Assembly: GCF_900113925.1 (NCBI RefSeq)
Contig: NZ_FORD01000022.1
Span: 1 to 55,572, forward strand
Source of the DNA: Nitrosomonas sp. Nm34
Lineage (GTDB): Bacteria; Pseudomonadota; Gammaproteobacteria; Burkholderiales; Nitrosomonadaceae
Reading direction: 5' to 3'
DNA: 55,572 bases
Position numbers and translations under genes: made by a program. Below the pieces are notes generated by a model. It was not told the DNA's origin. It saw only the letters and a program-made list of their open reading frames with translations, and made no database searches. The first letter of the stretch is position 1; every line of letters starts with the position of its first letter. Below are positions 17,468-27,355 of this stretch, piece after piece.

Positions 17468-18730
17468 ATGCCATTCAGCTTGGATAGTTTTTATGAAGCT
17501 AACCGCCGCATATTGATCTGGCTCATCCTGATCGGTTTGCTTTGGTTATTGCGTGACTTTTTTGGACTGATTTTTATCACCTTTGTTCTTGCATTTATTG
17601 CTACACCTCTGATTCGCCTCGGCCAGAATAAATTGAAATTGTCTTACCGCCTCTCTCTGGCGTTGGTATATATCTTTTTTCTGGCAGGGTTGGGAAGCTT
17701 TTTTCACTATGTCACACCCAGTGTGATCGGTGAAGCCAGTCGGTTTATGAATAACCTTAGTGAACTGCAGTTGAAGCTGCTGGAACTAAAACAAGATATT
17801 GGCAGTAAATACCCTGGTATAGAACGCTCTTTGCACGGTTATATCCGAAGCATACTGAATGAAGATACTCAAAAGGTTATTGATAGGGAGCTTAATTTGT
17901 TCAAGAGAACCATCAATCTTTCTGAGTTCGAACAGCCGGAAGACACTGAAAATGAAGAAGACGGCAACATGACGGAAAAGATGCAGGAGAAGCTGAAAAA
18001 ATACTACGATAAGGAAGCCGAGCTGCTCATTGATTCTTTGATGACTAAACAGATGGATAAAGCTCGTGAGCAAGTGCCTAAACTTATCAATTATTTCTAC
18101 CAAGCCACCGGTACGATGCTGCTGGCTCTGTTATTCAGTTTCCTGATCCTGTTTGATAGCGTTCGCCTGGGAGATCTGATGAAAAGCTTGCATGATTCAC
18201 GCTTGCGTGATTTTTATCAGGAAACGGCACAGCCGGTAGTCCGCTTTGCCTATGTAATTGGCCGAGCTATTCAGGCACAGGCAATGATCGCATGTGTGAA
18301 TACTTTCTTAACTCTGATAGGCCTGATCATACTTGGGATTCCTTCCGTTGCACTTTTATCTTTGATTGTGTTCGTGTGCAGCTTTATTCCAGTATTAGGC
18401 GTGTTTATCTCTACTACACCGATGGTGCTGATTGCATTGAATACGGGTGGATTGACTCTGGCCTTAGCAATAGTAGTGATGATTACCGTTATCCATATTA
18501 TTGAGGCCTACGGGCTTAATCCTTTAATCTATGGTAAACACTTCAAACTCAATCCGGTGCTGGTATTAATCATTTTACTGATTGCTTACCACAGCTTCGG
18601 CCTGTGGGGAATGATACTGGGTGTTCCGGTGACTTATTACTTTATTCACGATGTATTTGGTGTGCCGTTGTGGGATGAACGGCGCTTGGAACCACCAAAT
18701 ACAACTTTAGAAGCAAGCGTAAATGAATGA
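17468..18730 (+). CDS. AI-2E family (PerM/UPF0118) membrane protein
   Basis: 420 residues with the typical arrangement: hydrophobic segments near residues 12-55 and 60-80, a long hydrophilic region (about 90-210, with many Lys/Glu), then a cluster of helices. The C-terminal part has FVCSFIPVLGVFISTTPMVL and the family's AYGLNPLIYGKHFKLNPVLV and GMILGVPVTYYF. Family members have been linked to AI-2 export or Na+/H+ antiport, so the substrate is open. The acidic insert (PEDTENEEDGNMTEK) makes it longer than the usual 350 residues. It is a single gene without a strong ribosome site. Confidence 0.85.
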   Translation: MPFSLDSFYEANRRILIWLILIGLLWLLRDFFGLIFITFVLAFIATPLIRLGQNKLKLSYRLSLALVYIFFLAGLGSFFHYVTPSVIGEASRFMNNLSELQLKLLELKQDIGSKYPGIERSLHGYIRSILNEDTQKVIDRELNLFKRTINLSEFEQPEDTENEEDGNMTEKMQEKLKKYYDKEAELLIDSLMTKQMDKAREQVPKLINYFYQATGTMLLALLFSFLILFDSVRLGDLMKSLHDSRLRDFYQETAQPVVRFAYVIGRAIQAQAMIACVNTFLTLIGLIILGIPSVALLSLIVFVCSFIPVLGVFISTTPMVLIALNTGGLTLALAIVVMITVIHIIEAYGLNPLIYGKHFKLNPVLVLIILLIAYHSFGLWGMILGVPVTYYFIHDVFGVPLWDERRLEPPNTTLEASVNE

Positions 18731-19107
18731 ATCTATGATAAGTTGTCAATGAATAATCTGCTTTGCTCGACTTTTGTGCAGAGAATCCCAGAACGTTTCA
18801 ATGTGAAACAGTTTTGGTAAAAAAATTTAATGATAGTTCGGTACTTGGAGGCAGGTTTAATTAGCCATTCTTGAAAAATTTTCAGGGATGGCTCCTTATT
18901 GGAGCTCAAATGGTATTTTCAGCCAGGTAGTATTGGCTAACCAGAGATAAATTCGACTAGCTCGAGTCATTTATTGGGCTAATTTTCAGCTGATGGTACT
19001 CAAAAGTTGATGTTGCAAGGGTGTTTGCGATTTAGCTGCAGAGTTAGCGTCGCACAATCCAAGAGAGGATTCTTATGCTGAAGTGCCGGATGCAGCTTTT
19101 AACCAAA
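18731..19107. other. 377-bp convergent gap with a stem-loop
   Basis: Between the AI-2E gene and the convergent deacetylase. AGCCATTCTTGAAAA (18863) pairs with TTTTCAGGGATGGCT (to 18893), a 15-bp arm pair with about two mismatches. There is no T-tail, so it is only a weak terminator candidate. Nothing else was seen. Confidence 0.35.
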
Positions 19108-20031
19108 TTACAATCCACATAATACCTTAATATGGGCGGTAGCGCTTCTACCGAGCGCATGCAGCGCATAGCCGCCTTCGAGCACAGAGACAATGCGTTT
19201 TTTGGCATATTTGCCAGCGATCATTTTAATTTGTTCAGTGACCCAGGAATAGTCCGATTCGATCAGATTCAGATGAGCCATATCATCTTCTCGGTGGGCA
19301 TCGAAGCCTGCAGAAATGAAGATGATTTCTGGCTGGAAGCTTTCCAGCGCTGGTAACCAATACTGGGTAACGGCAGTACGAAAAGCCAGATGATTTGTAC
19401 CTGCAGCAAGCGGTACGTTGATGATGTGAGGGCTACTGCTATCAGCGCCACAAAACGGATAAAATGGGTGCTGAAAAGTAGAACAAAGCATGACACGAGG
19501 GTCATATTTGAAAATATCTTCGGTGCCATTGCCGTGATGGACATCGAAATCTGTGATCGCGACCCGCTTCAGCTCATATTGTGTCAAGGCGTGCGCAACA
19601 CCGACCGCGACATTATTAAAAAAGCAGAAACCCATGGCCCGATCGTGGGTAGCATGATGGCCGGGCGGGCGGATATTACAAAACGCATTTTCTACCTTAC
19701 CGGTCATAACGAGGTCAGTGCCCAGCACTACGGCACCGGCTGCGCGGTATGCCGCTTCCAGCGTAAAAGGGTTCATAAAGGTATCAGGATCCAGGCTGAT
19801 CAATCCATGTTGCGGTGCAACTGCTTTAATGGATTTGAGATAGCTTTTCGAATGTACCCGCGCGAGTTGCTGAGGCATTACACAGGGTGCCTGATGTTGC
19901 TGCAACAGCGGAAAAATACCCGATGCTATCAATTGGTCTTCAATCGCCCTCAGTCTGGCGGGTGACTCTGGATGATCAGATCCCATGCTATGCTTAAGGC
20001 AGGCGGAATGGGTAATGTAGGCTGTCTGCAT
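19108..20031 (-). CDS. HDAC-like deacetylase (AcuC/acetylpolyamine amidohydrolase family)
   Basis: Zn-dependent amidohydrolase of the histone-deacetylase superfamily, 307 residues. The catalytic parts are all visible: RPPGHHA with His125 and His126, DFDVHHGNGT with zinc ligands Asp163 and His165, SAGFDAHREDD with the third zinc Asp near 252, and EGGYAL with the transition-state Tyr. Relatives remove acetyl groups from protein lysines (AcuC on acetyl-CoA synthetase) or from acetylated polyamines; the sequence alone does not tell which. It follows the amino acid permease by 29 bp on the same strand, so they likely share a transcript. A Pat-type acyltransferase is divergent from that pair. Confidence 0.85.
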   Translation of the reverse strand: MQTAYITHSACLKHSMGSDHPESPARLRAIEDQLIASGIFPLLQQHQAPCVMPQQLARVHSKSYLKSIKAVAPQHGLISLDPDTFMNPFTLEAAYRAAGAVVLGTDLVMTGKVENAFCNIRPPGHHATHDRAMGFCFFNNVAVGVAHALTQYELKRVAITDFDVHHGNGTEDIFKYDPRVMLCSTFQHPFYPFCGADSSSPHIINVPLAAGTNHLAFRTAVTQYWLPALESFQPEIIFISAGFDAHREDDMAHLNLIESDYSWVTEQIKMIAGKYAKKRIVSVLEGGYALHALGRSATAHIKVLCGL

Positions 20032-20060
20032 TAATTGCTTCCTATGTTTGCAGTAAGTAG

Positions 20061-21626
20061 TTAATCCTTTCGCTTAAGCGACTCAAAGCTATCTCGGTAA
20101 TCCGCAAGCGGGCGAATCGGTTCGATGAGGTTTTCACCACCGGCGGATGTTTTAATGTGCAGCGCTACATGGCTTTTCCGGTAACCATATAAAAAATAGA
20201 CAATCAAGCCGATTCCCGTCCAGATCGGGAATACCAGTTTGGCATCCGCTGGCAGAAAGAGAAAGAGCGTTATGCAGCCGACAATAGCGAGCGGTCCTAC
20301 CACCCAAACGGCTGGTGTCTTGAAAGGCCTGTCACGATCTTTATCTTTGATGCGCAAAATCATGACTGCGAGTGCCACGACCAGAAAAGCAAACAATGTG
20401 CCGGAATTGGAAATATCCGCGAGTTTGCCAACCGGTAGGAAAGCAGCGGCAAACGTTACTCCGATACCGGTGATCATGGTGACAATGTGCGGTGTTTTGA
20501 ACCTTGCATGGATGCGGCTCAGTACTTCCGGCAGCAGGCCATCACGAGACATCACAAAGAAGATGCGCGTCTGACCAAACAGCATCATCAGGATAACCGA
20601 AGGCAATGCCAGAAAAGCGGCCAGGCCAAGCAGATTGCCGATTTTTTCCCAGCCGATTTCACGCAGTGCATGCGCGAGCGCTTCACGTGAACACACAATG
20701 GGCTGCTGTCCGAGAGCGGCAAGTGAGTGGCATTGCTCGGCCAGTGCTAATGAGCCAGGCATAAGACCACGACCGCTAGCATCTGTCAATGGCTGTGCCC
20801 CAATTGCACCGATCACGCCGGCTGATACCAGAAGATAGAATAAGGTGCAGATCGCCAGTGAGCCGATGAGAGCGAGGGGGATATTGCGTTGCGGATCTTT
20901 CGTTTCCTCTGCAGCAGTCGAGACGGCATCAAAACCAACATAGGCGAAAAAAATAGAAGCAGCTGCCGCGACCACCCCAGAGGTACCTAACGGCAAGAAC
21001 GGCTGGAAATTTTCCAGCTCAGCAACAGGTAGTGCCAGCGCGATAAAAGCTGTAAGGGCAACAATTTTGACCGCCACCAGCGCGGCATTGAACGCGGCAC
21101 TTTCGCGCGTACCGATGACAAGCAGACCCATAATCAGCAAACAGATGACCACTGCTGGCAAATTGATCATTCCGCCGGCAAAGGGGCCATTTGCCAGAGC
21201 AAAGGGAATTTCAATACCAAGAGAATTATTTAATAGTCCAACGAAATAGCCGGACCAGCCTACAGCGACTGCGCTAGCAGCGACGGAATATTCAAGGATT
21301 AATGCCCAGCCTACCATCCATGCTACAAATTCACCCAATACCGCATAGGAGTAGGTATAAGCAGAGCCGGATACAGGCACCATTGAAGAAAGCTCAGAAT
21401 AGCAAAGTGCCGCCACGGCACACACAAAGCCAGCGATAATGAAGGCAATCATCATACCGGGGCCTGCTTTCTGTGCGGCTTCAGCAGTCAAAACGAAGAT
21501 ACCGGTCCCGATGATGGCACCTACGCCCAAGAGTGTCAGTTGCCATACTCCCAGCGAGCGGTGAAGGCTTCTCTTTTCGGCTGTAGCCAATATGGCATCT
21601 AGCGATTTTACGCGCCAGAAGATCAT
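20061..21626 (-). CDS. APC-family amino acid permease (cationic amino acid transporter type)
   Basis: 521 residues with about twelve to fourteen hydrophobic segments. The N-terminus LGVWQLTLLGVGAIIGTGIF is the APC helix-1 signature (GxGAIIGTGIF), and YSELSSMVPVSGSAYTYSY follows as in YfnA/CAT-type carriers. The FFAYVGFDAVSTAAEETKDP segment is also typical of that subgroup, in which members carry cationic or other amino acids; arginine or lysine is possible but not proven. It is the first gene of a likely two-gene unit with the deacetylase. A GGGGGAA Shine-Dalgarno-like stretch precedes the ATG. It is divergent from the gene at 21815. Confidence 0.85.
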   Translation of the reverse strand: MIFWRVKSLDAILATAEKRSLHRSLGVWQLTLLGVGAIIGTGIFVLTAEAAQKAGPGMMIAFIIAGFVCAVAALCYSELSSMVPVSGSAYTYSYAVLGEFVAWMVGWALILEYSVAASAVAVGWSGYFVGLLNNSLGIEIPFALANGPFAGGMINLPAVVICLLIMGLLVIGTRESAAFNAALVAVKIVALTAFIALALPVAELENFQPFLPLGTSGVVAAAASIFFAYVGFDAVSTAAEETKDPQRNIPLALIGSLAICTLFYLLVSAGVIGAIGAQPLTDASGRGLMPGSLALAEQCHSLAALGQQPIVCSREALAHALREIGWEKIGNLLGLAAFLALPSVILMMLFGQTRIFFVMSRDGLLPEVLSRIHARFKTPHIVTMITGIGVTFAAAFLPVGKLADISNSGTLFAFLVVALAVMILRIKDKDRDRPFKTPAVWVVGPLAIVGCITLFLFLPADAKLVFPIWTGIGLIVYFLYGYRKSHVALHIKTSAGGENLIEPIRPLADYRDSFESLKRKD

Positions 21627-21814
21627 GAATTCCCCCTTTTAATTAATTGTATATTTTTAATTACTCTAAATGCTATGCAGAATAGTGTACAAGAAATGGT
21701 GCTACTATAAGAATAAAATAGGCGCTTAAGAGCGAGATCAGTCTGATATAACCGATATTCAAAAAGAATCCTTTATACTGCCGCCAGGAATGTTAAGGTT
21801 TGGGAGAACTTTCA

Positions 21815-24493
21815 ATGAACAAACATTATCTCAGTCTACTTTTTTCCCCTCGATCGGTAGCCGTGATTGGTGCGAGTAACCGTATAGATTCCGTTGGAGG
21901 TGTCGTGTTTAAAAACATGCAGGAAAGCGGTTATCAGGGCAAGCTCTATGCAGTCAACCCGAACCACCCTGAAATCCAAGGTCAGCATGCCTATGCGGGC
22001 ATTGAGCAGATTGAGGAAACAGTTGATCTGGCTGTCATCATCACACGCGCAGCAATCGTGCCAAATATTATTGAGATGTGTGGTAAGCACGGTGTGCGGT
22101 TTGCCTTGGTGTTGTCGGCAGGTTTTAGTGAAACCGGGCCACAAGGCGCTGCGCTGGAACGCGCTATAGTAGAAAACGCACGGCGTTATGGTATGCGGCT
22201 CATCGGCCCTAATTGTCTTGGCATTCTCTGTCCGGAGACAGGGTTGAATGCCACCTTCAGCAAGGGAGGGGCAAAAGCTGGTGGATTGGCATTGATTTCT
22301 CAGTCTGGAGCTTTTTGCACTGCAATTATGGACTGGGCGCGACCCAATGATGTTGGTTTCTCCAGTATTATATCCTTGGGTGCTGCAGCAGGGATGGATT
22401 TTGGTGAAATACTCGATTACCTCGCATCTGACCCACATACCCAAAGTATTCTACTCTATATCGAGGGTATTCAGCACGCACGCAGCTTTATCAGCGCGCT
22501 GCGTGCGGCGGCTAGAGTCAAGCCTATCTTCATCGTCAAAGCAGGTCGCCATGAAGCCGGCACTAAAGCGGTATTTTCCCATACGGGTGCACTGGTCGGT
22601 GCGGATGATGTATTTGATGCTGCCTTGCAACGCGCAGGTGTTGTACGTGTTGATACGATCGTGCAATTATTTTCTGCAGCCAAAGCCCTCTCCACTCATA
22701 TCTGCCCGCGCGGCAATCGGTTAGCGATTGTGACGAATGGGGGTGGGCCCGGTGTCATGGCGACTGACCGAGCTGTTGAGTTGGGGGTGACTATGGCTAC
22801 ACTTTCTGAAAATACATTAACCCAATTAAATGCAGTGTTACCAGCTACCTGGTCGCATAGTAATCCGCTCGATATCATCGGTGACGCAACTGCAGAACGT
22901 TATCATCATGCTGTCACATATTGTATGCAGGATGAGGGGGTGGATGGTGTGCTAGTAATACTAACACCGCAAGCGATGACTCAACCACTGGAAGTGGCGC
23001 AAGCGGTTATCAAAATCGCTGGTAAGTTTGACAAGCCGCTTATCGCATGCTGGATGGGAGAGGAGCAAGTGGCTGAAAGCAGACAGCTCTTCAACCAGGC
23101 AAAGATATCCACTTTCCGTACACCAGAACCCGCCGTTGAAGTATTTTCCTTCATTTCTGCTTATTATCAGAATCAAAAGCTGCTCATGCAGACACCCTGC
23201 CCGATATCTCAACGCAGTATGCCGGATAAAGAAGGTGCCCGCTTATTGATTGAAGGTGTATTGGCAGATCATCGTAAAGTCCTGAATGAAATGGAATCCA
23301 AAGCGATTTTGGCAGCATTTCATATCCCTATTGCCAAGTCCATGGTGGCACGTACCCCTCACGAAGCTTTATTAATTGCTGAAGAACTAGGTCTACCCGT
23401 CGCTATGAAAATCAATTCCCCGGATATTTCACATAAATCAGATTCAGGTGGAATACGTCTCAACCTTGGTAATGCACAGGCAGTCCGGTCAGCCTATCAC
23501 GACATTATCCAGTCGGTGCAAAAGAAAAATCCCAATGCTAGGATTGATGGCATCGTCGTTGAGCCGATGGTGATCAAACCCAATGGTCGGGAATTGATGA
23601 TCGGGGTCATCACTGATCCGGTATTTGGCCCTGTTATTACCTTCGGGGCAGGGGGAATACTCGTTGAAGTGATGGGTGACCGCGCGGTTGCGCTTCCACC
23701 ACTTAACAATTATTTGGCTAAAAATATGATTCAACGCACACGTATTTCGAAACTTCTTTCGACCTTCCGTAATATGCCACCCATCAATATGGAGGAGCTT
23801 GAAAGCATACTTTTGCACGTTTCGGAAATGGTATGTGAACTTCCGTGGATCAGGGAAATGGATATCAATCCTTTAATTGTCGATGAAAGCGGTGCCTGCG
23901 CGGTGGATGCGCGTATGGTCGTGGATTATCTGCCACCTTCTGTCGACCGCTATGCGCACATGGCGATCCACCCTTATCCCACTCACCTGATTACGTACTG
24001 GCAGTTGCCAGATGGTACCGACCTGATGATACGTCCGATTTGCTCGGAGGATGCACAAATCGAGCAGGAATTTGTACAAGGCTTATCGGATGAATCAAAA
24101 TATTTTCGTTTTATGGATGCGTTGAAGGAGCTCTCACAGAATACACTCCTGCACTTTACGCAAATTGATTATGACCGAGAAATGGCATTGATTGCCGTGC
24201 TCAAACAGGATAATCAGGAAAGGGAGCTAGGTGTATGTCGCTATGTGGCCAGTGCTGATGGCTATTCCTGTGAATTCGCGCTTGTGGTAGCAGATGAATG
24301 GCAGAGAAGAGGTATTGGCAATAAACTCATGAATTGCCTGTTCGATGCGGCTCGTGCCAAGGGAATTAAAACCATGGAAGGAGAAGTATTGGCAACCAAT
24401 CAATCTATGCTGGAGTTAGTACGCAAACTGGGATTCAAAGTCAGTGGCAGCGAGGAAGACACTGCCGTTAAGCACATCGTCAAACAGCTTTGA
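21815..24493 (+). CDS. Pat/YfiQ-type protein: NDP-forming acyl-CoA synthetase fused to GNAT acetyltransferase
   Basis: 892 residues in four parts. An N-terminal CoA-binding domain (SVAVIGASNRIDSVGG, residues 8-23) is followed by a succinyl-CoA-ligase-like part with ALISQSGAF and FSHTGALVGAD. Then comes an ATP-grasp domain (about 480-700: AMKINSPDISHKSDSGG, GVITDPVFGPVITFGAGG, WIREMDINPLIVD). The GNAT domain is at the C-terminus (about 740-890: VADEWQRRGIGNKLM). This is the layout of Pat/YfiQ, which acetylates lysines such as that of acetyl-CoA synthetase. The His of the phosphohistidine loop was not located, so synthetase activity is uncertain. I chose ATG 21815 (GGGAGA just upstream) over TTG 21800. 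It is divergent from the permease-deacetylase pair. Confidence 0.85.
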   Translation: MNKHYLSLLFSPRSVAVIGASNRIDSVGGVVFKNMQESGYQGKLYAVNPNHPEIQGQHAYAGIEQIEETVDLAVIITRAAIVPNIIEMCGKHGVRFALVLSAGFSETGPQGAALERAIVENARRYGMRLIGPNCLGILCPETGLNATFSKGGAKAGGLALISQSGAFCTAIMDWARPNDVGFSSIISLGAAAGMDFGEILDYLASDPHTQSILLYIEGIQHARSFISALRAAARVKPIFIVKAGRHEAGTKAVFSHTGALVGADDVFDAALQRAGVVRVDTIVQLFSAAKALSTHICPRGNRLAIVTNGGGPGVMATDRAVELGVTMATLSENTLTQLNAVLPATWSHSNPLDIIGDATAERYHHAVTYCMQDEGVDGVLVILTPQAMTQPLEVAQAVIKIAGKFDKPLIACWMGEEQVAESRQLFNQAKISTFRTPEPAVEVFSFISAYYQNQKLLMQTPCPISQRSMPDKEGARLLIEGVLADHRKVLNEMESKAILAAFHIPIAKSMVARTPHEALLIAEELGLPVAMKINSPDISHKSDSGGIRLNLGNAQAVRSAYHDIIQSVQKKNPNARIDGIVVEPMVIKPNGRELMIGVITDPVFGPVITFGAGGILVEVMGDRAVALPPLNNYLAKNMIQRTRISKLLSTFRNMPPINMEELESILLHVSEMVCELPWIREMDINPLIVDESGACAVDARMVVDYLPPSVDRYAHMAIHPYPTHLITYWQLPDGTDLMIRPICSEDAQIEQEFVQGLSDESKYFRFMDALKELSQNTLLHFTQIDYDREMALIAVLKQDNQERELGVCRYVASADGYSCEFALVVADEWQRRGIGNKLMNCLFDAARAKGIKTMEGEVLATNQSMLELVRKLGFKVSGSEEDTAVKHIVKQL

Positions 24494-24974
24494 CATGATA
24501 GTTGGAAGATAGATTTTATTTGCTTAGATACCTGAAATAAGTTTCTTCAAAGAGGTTGAGGCTTTATTTAATAAAGTCGGCTCGTTAAACCATGCAATCA
24601 TTTTGTTAATGATCATCGCTGTTACTACATTACGATGATTATCAGGGTTTTTATTTGGTGTCTCATTCTAATTTTCAGTGGGAATACATAATCCGGACAG
24701 ATAAGCCTACGTCATCCGTTATATGATTTTACTCATAGCGCTCATTCATCACCAGTTCAGCTTAGGACGGGTATTCTTGCAATTCAAATATCATTAAAAA
24801 GGTAGTAGATCAGAATAAACAGTTATTTTACCCATCAAGGATTTGCATATAACATATACCATGTGCATTCAAATATGCTTTGATGAGATATCAGGTTATA
24901 TTCTCTAAAGCTTTGATGATAAGTAACGCTATTTAATATATTGATCAATTTAATTTAAACAGGACGTTTATTCT
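24494..24974. other. 481-bp gap, nothing recognised
   Basis: AT-rich sequence between the Pat-type gene and the glycine-zipper gene. No open frame with protein character, no RNA gene and no copy of the local repeats was seen. Confidence 0.4.
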
Positions 24975-25340
24975 ATGAAATTGAAATACTTTTTCTTGGC
25001 ACTTGCTCTGGCAGCGGTGGAAGTGAGCGCAGATAACTCCACACTTGATGCAGCCATCGGTGGGGCGCTAGGTGGAGCGGCTGGAGCAGCACTGGGTAAT
25101 GAGATAGGTGGTCGCAATGGTGCGATTATTGGTGGCGCTGTGGGTGCAGGGGTAGGATCAGCGATTACTACAGATGATGATCATCGTCATGCGTCACGTA
25201 AAAATCCATATTATTCCGCTCCCCCAGGGGGTCAGTATTATAATGCGCCACCTAGTGGTGTTCGCCATCAATATAATCATTATGACTATGACCGTGGCTA
25301 TCACTGCCCTCCTGGTCAAGCAAAAAAAGGTCGTTGCTGA
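24975..25340 (+). CDS. Exported glycine-zipper protein
   Basis: 121 residues: a signal peptide (about residues 1-19, cut after VSA), then a long glycine-zipper stretch (IGGALGGAAGAALGNEIGG, then GAIIGGAVGAGVG) of the Gly-zipper_2TM/YMGG type that can insert in or lie at the outer membrane. The C-terminal half is rich in Tyr, His and Pro and ends in CPPGQAKKGRC with two Cys. Such proteins are usually small envelope or stress proteins of unknown role. AGGAC lies eight to twelve bases before the ATG. The 171-bp repeat begins 19 bp after its stop. Confidence 0.75.
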   Translation: MKLKYFFLALALAAVEVSADNSTLDAAIGGALGGAAGAALGNEIGGRNGAIIGGAVGAGVGSAITTDDDHRHASRKNPYYSAPPGGQYYNAPPSGVRHQYNHYDYDRGYHCPPGQAKKGRC

Positions 25341-25359
25341 TTGACAGAAGAATTTTAAG

Positions 25360-25530
25360 GGCACCTCTAAAAATTCAGAGTCCTCACCAGACAAGGCGAA
25401 AAAAAGTTGACGCAGCCTATAACTGATAGGTAAGGAAACATTTTTGTGAACAACGAAGTATTGTGACGAGACGGGGTAAGCAGGCAATCCGCGAAGCGGA
25501 TGCTCGCAAATATGAATTTTTAGAGGTGCC
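25360..25530. mobile_element. 171-bp MITE-like element with 18-bp perfect terminal inverted repeats
   Basis: GGCACCTCTAAAAATTCA at 25360-25377 is repeated exactly, inverted, at 25513-25530. Outside the arms are TTTTAAG on the left and TTTAAAT on the right, which may hold a TTTAA target duplication. The inside has no gene of its own. Size, perfect ends and lack of coding capacity fit a miniature non-autonomous transposable element. It is unrelated to the 100-bp family. Confidence 0.75.
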
Positions 25531-25584
25531 TTTAAATCATTACATCTAACTTTTTAACTAATTCCAGCAATCATTGATTAATCC

Positions 25585-25608
25585 ATGAGTCAAGTTATGA
25601 TGGCTCAT
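25585..25608 (+). terminator. Possible terminator downstream of the glycine-zipper gene
   Basis: ATGAGTCA pairs with TGGCTCAT (one G-T wobble) around an 8-nt loop, followed by GTTTTAATCGGTCTTCTTTT. It lies 245 bp past the stop, beyond the 171-bp element, so it might have been the original terminator before that element arrived. Confidence 0.35.
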
Positions 25609-25747
25609 GTTTTAATCGGTCTTCTTTTCTTTAATTCATTGTCCTGCAAAACGACTTCCTAGGACGACAGTTAAATCTTTTTCTTAGCAAATCAATGATG
25701 CGGATGGCGACACTTAAATTATATATTGGTTACCATCCGAGAGATTT

Positions 25748-25849
25748 ATTCTCTTTCCAAATCAAAAATGACATGAAGGCGAGCCGCAGACAATATCCAT
25801 CATACGGCAAGGTGAAGCCGACAAAATCAGTTTTGATGTAGAAATGGAA
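25748..25849 (-). repeat. 100-bp palindromic element, reverse orientation
   Basis: Left end ATTCTCTTTCCAAATCAAAA, right end TTTTGATGTAGAAATGGAA, with the core GAGCCGCAGACAATATCC, ACGGCAAGGTGAAGCCGACA. It lies in the 857-bp stretch between the glycine-zipper gene and the broken gene at 26198. Apart from this, the 171-bp element and the stem-loop, that stretch shows nothing. Confidence 0.85.
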
Positions 25850-26197
25850 GTAGATGCTGAGGAATAAAATTGTATACAAATGCATTATTGCCTGTGTGAA
25901 TGTTATTCCCTAGCATCATAATAATGTAATCAAGTGCGAAATTATTTTGATTGTTGCTTCTATTTTGGTGTTTGAAGTTACCATTCTAGGTGTGCCACTC
26001 GTGCGCTAGTTTTAGCTATAAGTCTAGTTTGATAGTTCAAGCTTTATCTATCGGAGCAATAACAAGTAGCTGATCAAGCAGCAAATCGGTAGACAAGTTT
26101 TGATAGACAATAACTCGATGATCATGATCTGGGAAGCGCAAAGATGTGGCGAGCATCTAAAACCGCAAATTCTCAACTGAATATATAGAGATAATGA

Positions 26198-27242
26198 ATG
26201 AGTAAGTGTGCCACTAGTTATCCAATACACGCTCTATTTTTGTGGTATCTACTTGAGCAAATATCGCTATTGTCTGCTACGGAGATTGCGGAATTCATAC
26301 CAGATACCGTCTTTACCATGCTTAAGCTTGAGCCGGATGAAGTAGCTGATCTTGAGCGCGGTAAAATCGTCCCGTTTGAGATAAGAGAAGCAACCACTCA
26401 AAAAGAATTGATGATGGGTCTGAGTATGTATTTTCCATTTCCTCCAGCAAAGCTGGCAGCTTTTTTCAATCGTAAAGATGTGGCGACAGCCGATCAAGAT
26501 GCCTCAGCACTGGGCGAGATATTCCCACCATCCGATATAAAAGCTTTCAAGAGATTCATTTTTACGCATGAGCAGAGCAATGAAGCCCGCAATTTGCTCG
26601 CAGTGACCGCGGGTGATCAATTCAATTTGTCTGCCGAGGAAATGGATAGCTTTGCTTCTCTTAGGGAAAAATTAACTGATGCTGACGGAACGGCCCCGGT
26701 TGTAAGCGTATCGCAGCCTTACCGGCATATTTTATGGCAGCGCTGGCACGCTTACAGTAAGCAGGACCTGGCTGGAGTTGCAGCTTACGCACGCAAACGA
26801 GCAAATACCAATCTTACTGACGAATTACGCATAGCAGCAGCTAACAGTAAATTGCTGGTACACTTTTCTCCAGCTCTACAAGAGATCTGGCTAAATTATT
26901 CGACTCAGTTGTCAGCCGATACTGAAGAACGATTTTTTTTGGCTCAATCGGCAAGTGCAAAATCGACTTACGGTAATTCTCAATCATCGTATGATGTTGA
27001 TGACTGATGCGGCCTCGGTCATTATCACCAGGCAATTCTTTGTTGGTCATTCATATAATTCCGGTCATATGATCTTGGGTTGGGTGCCATACGGTCATGG
27101 CTCTGTCTTGTTTTATACACATAGAACTTCCACTGATCAAGTTCAAGGCAACAATTTGAAGCGCAGCATCGGTCGCCAGCGGCTAAAGCAGCAAATGATC
27201 AGAAATTTAAAATTTCTACGCACTGCACTTGAATCCTCCTAA
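26198..27242 (+). pseudogene. Unknown exported-type protein gene, single frameshift at a T8 run
   Basis: From ATG 26198 the frame gives 269 residues and ends at 27007. Reading seven instead of eight T at 26933-26940 turns EERFFLAQSAS into EERFFWLNRQVQ and opens the frame to the TAA at 27240-27242, for about 347 residues. The extra part (RQFFVGHSYNSGHMILGW, YTHRTSTDQVQG, LKRSIGRQRLKQQMIRN) looks like conserved protein. The first about 30 residues are hydrophobic with a possible signal cut before TEIAEF. I do not recognise the family. It could be a recent pseudogene, a slippage-controlled gene or a sequencing error. Confidence 0.6.
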
Positions 27243-27355
27243 ACCTAGAAGATTTGACGCCTGATTTCGAATTAACCACGCATTTCGGTGCGAGTGCTGA
27301 CTAGAATCGAGTAACAAACCATTACATCTTATAGTGGGAGCGGATTATCATGAAT

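Noticed and set aside
25194..25487. 97-codon minus-strand frame over the glycine-zipper gene and 171-bp element
   Set aside because: Shadow of a better plus-strand gene and non-coding element.
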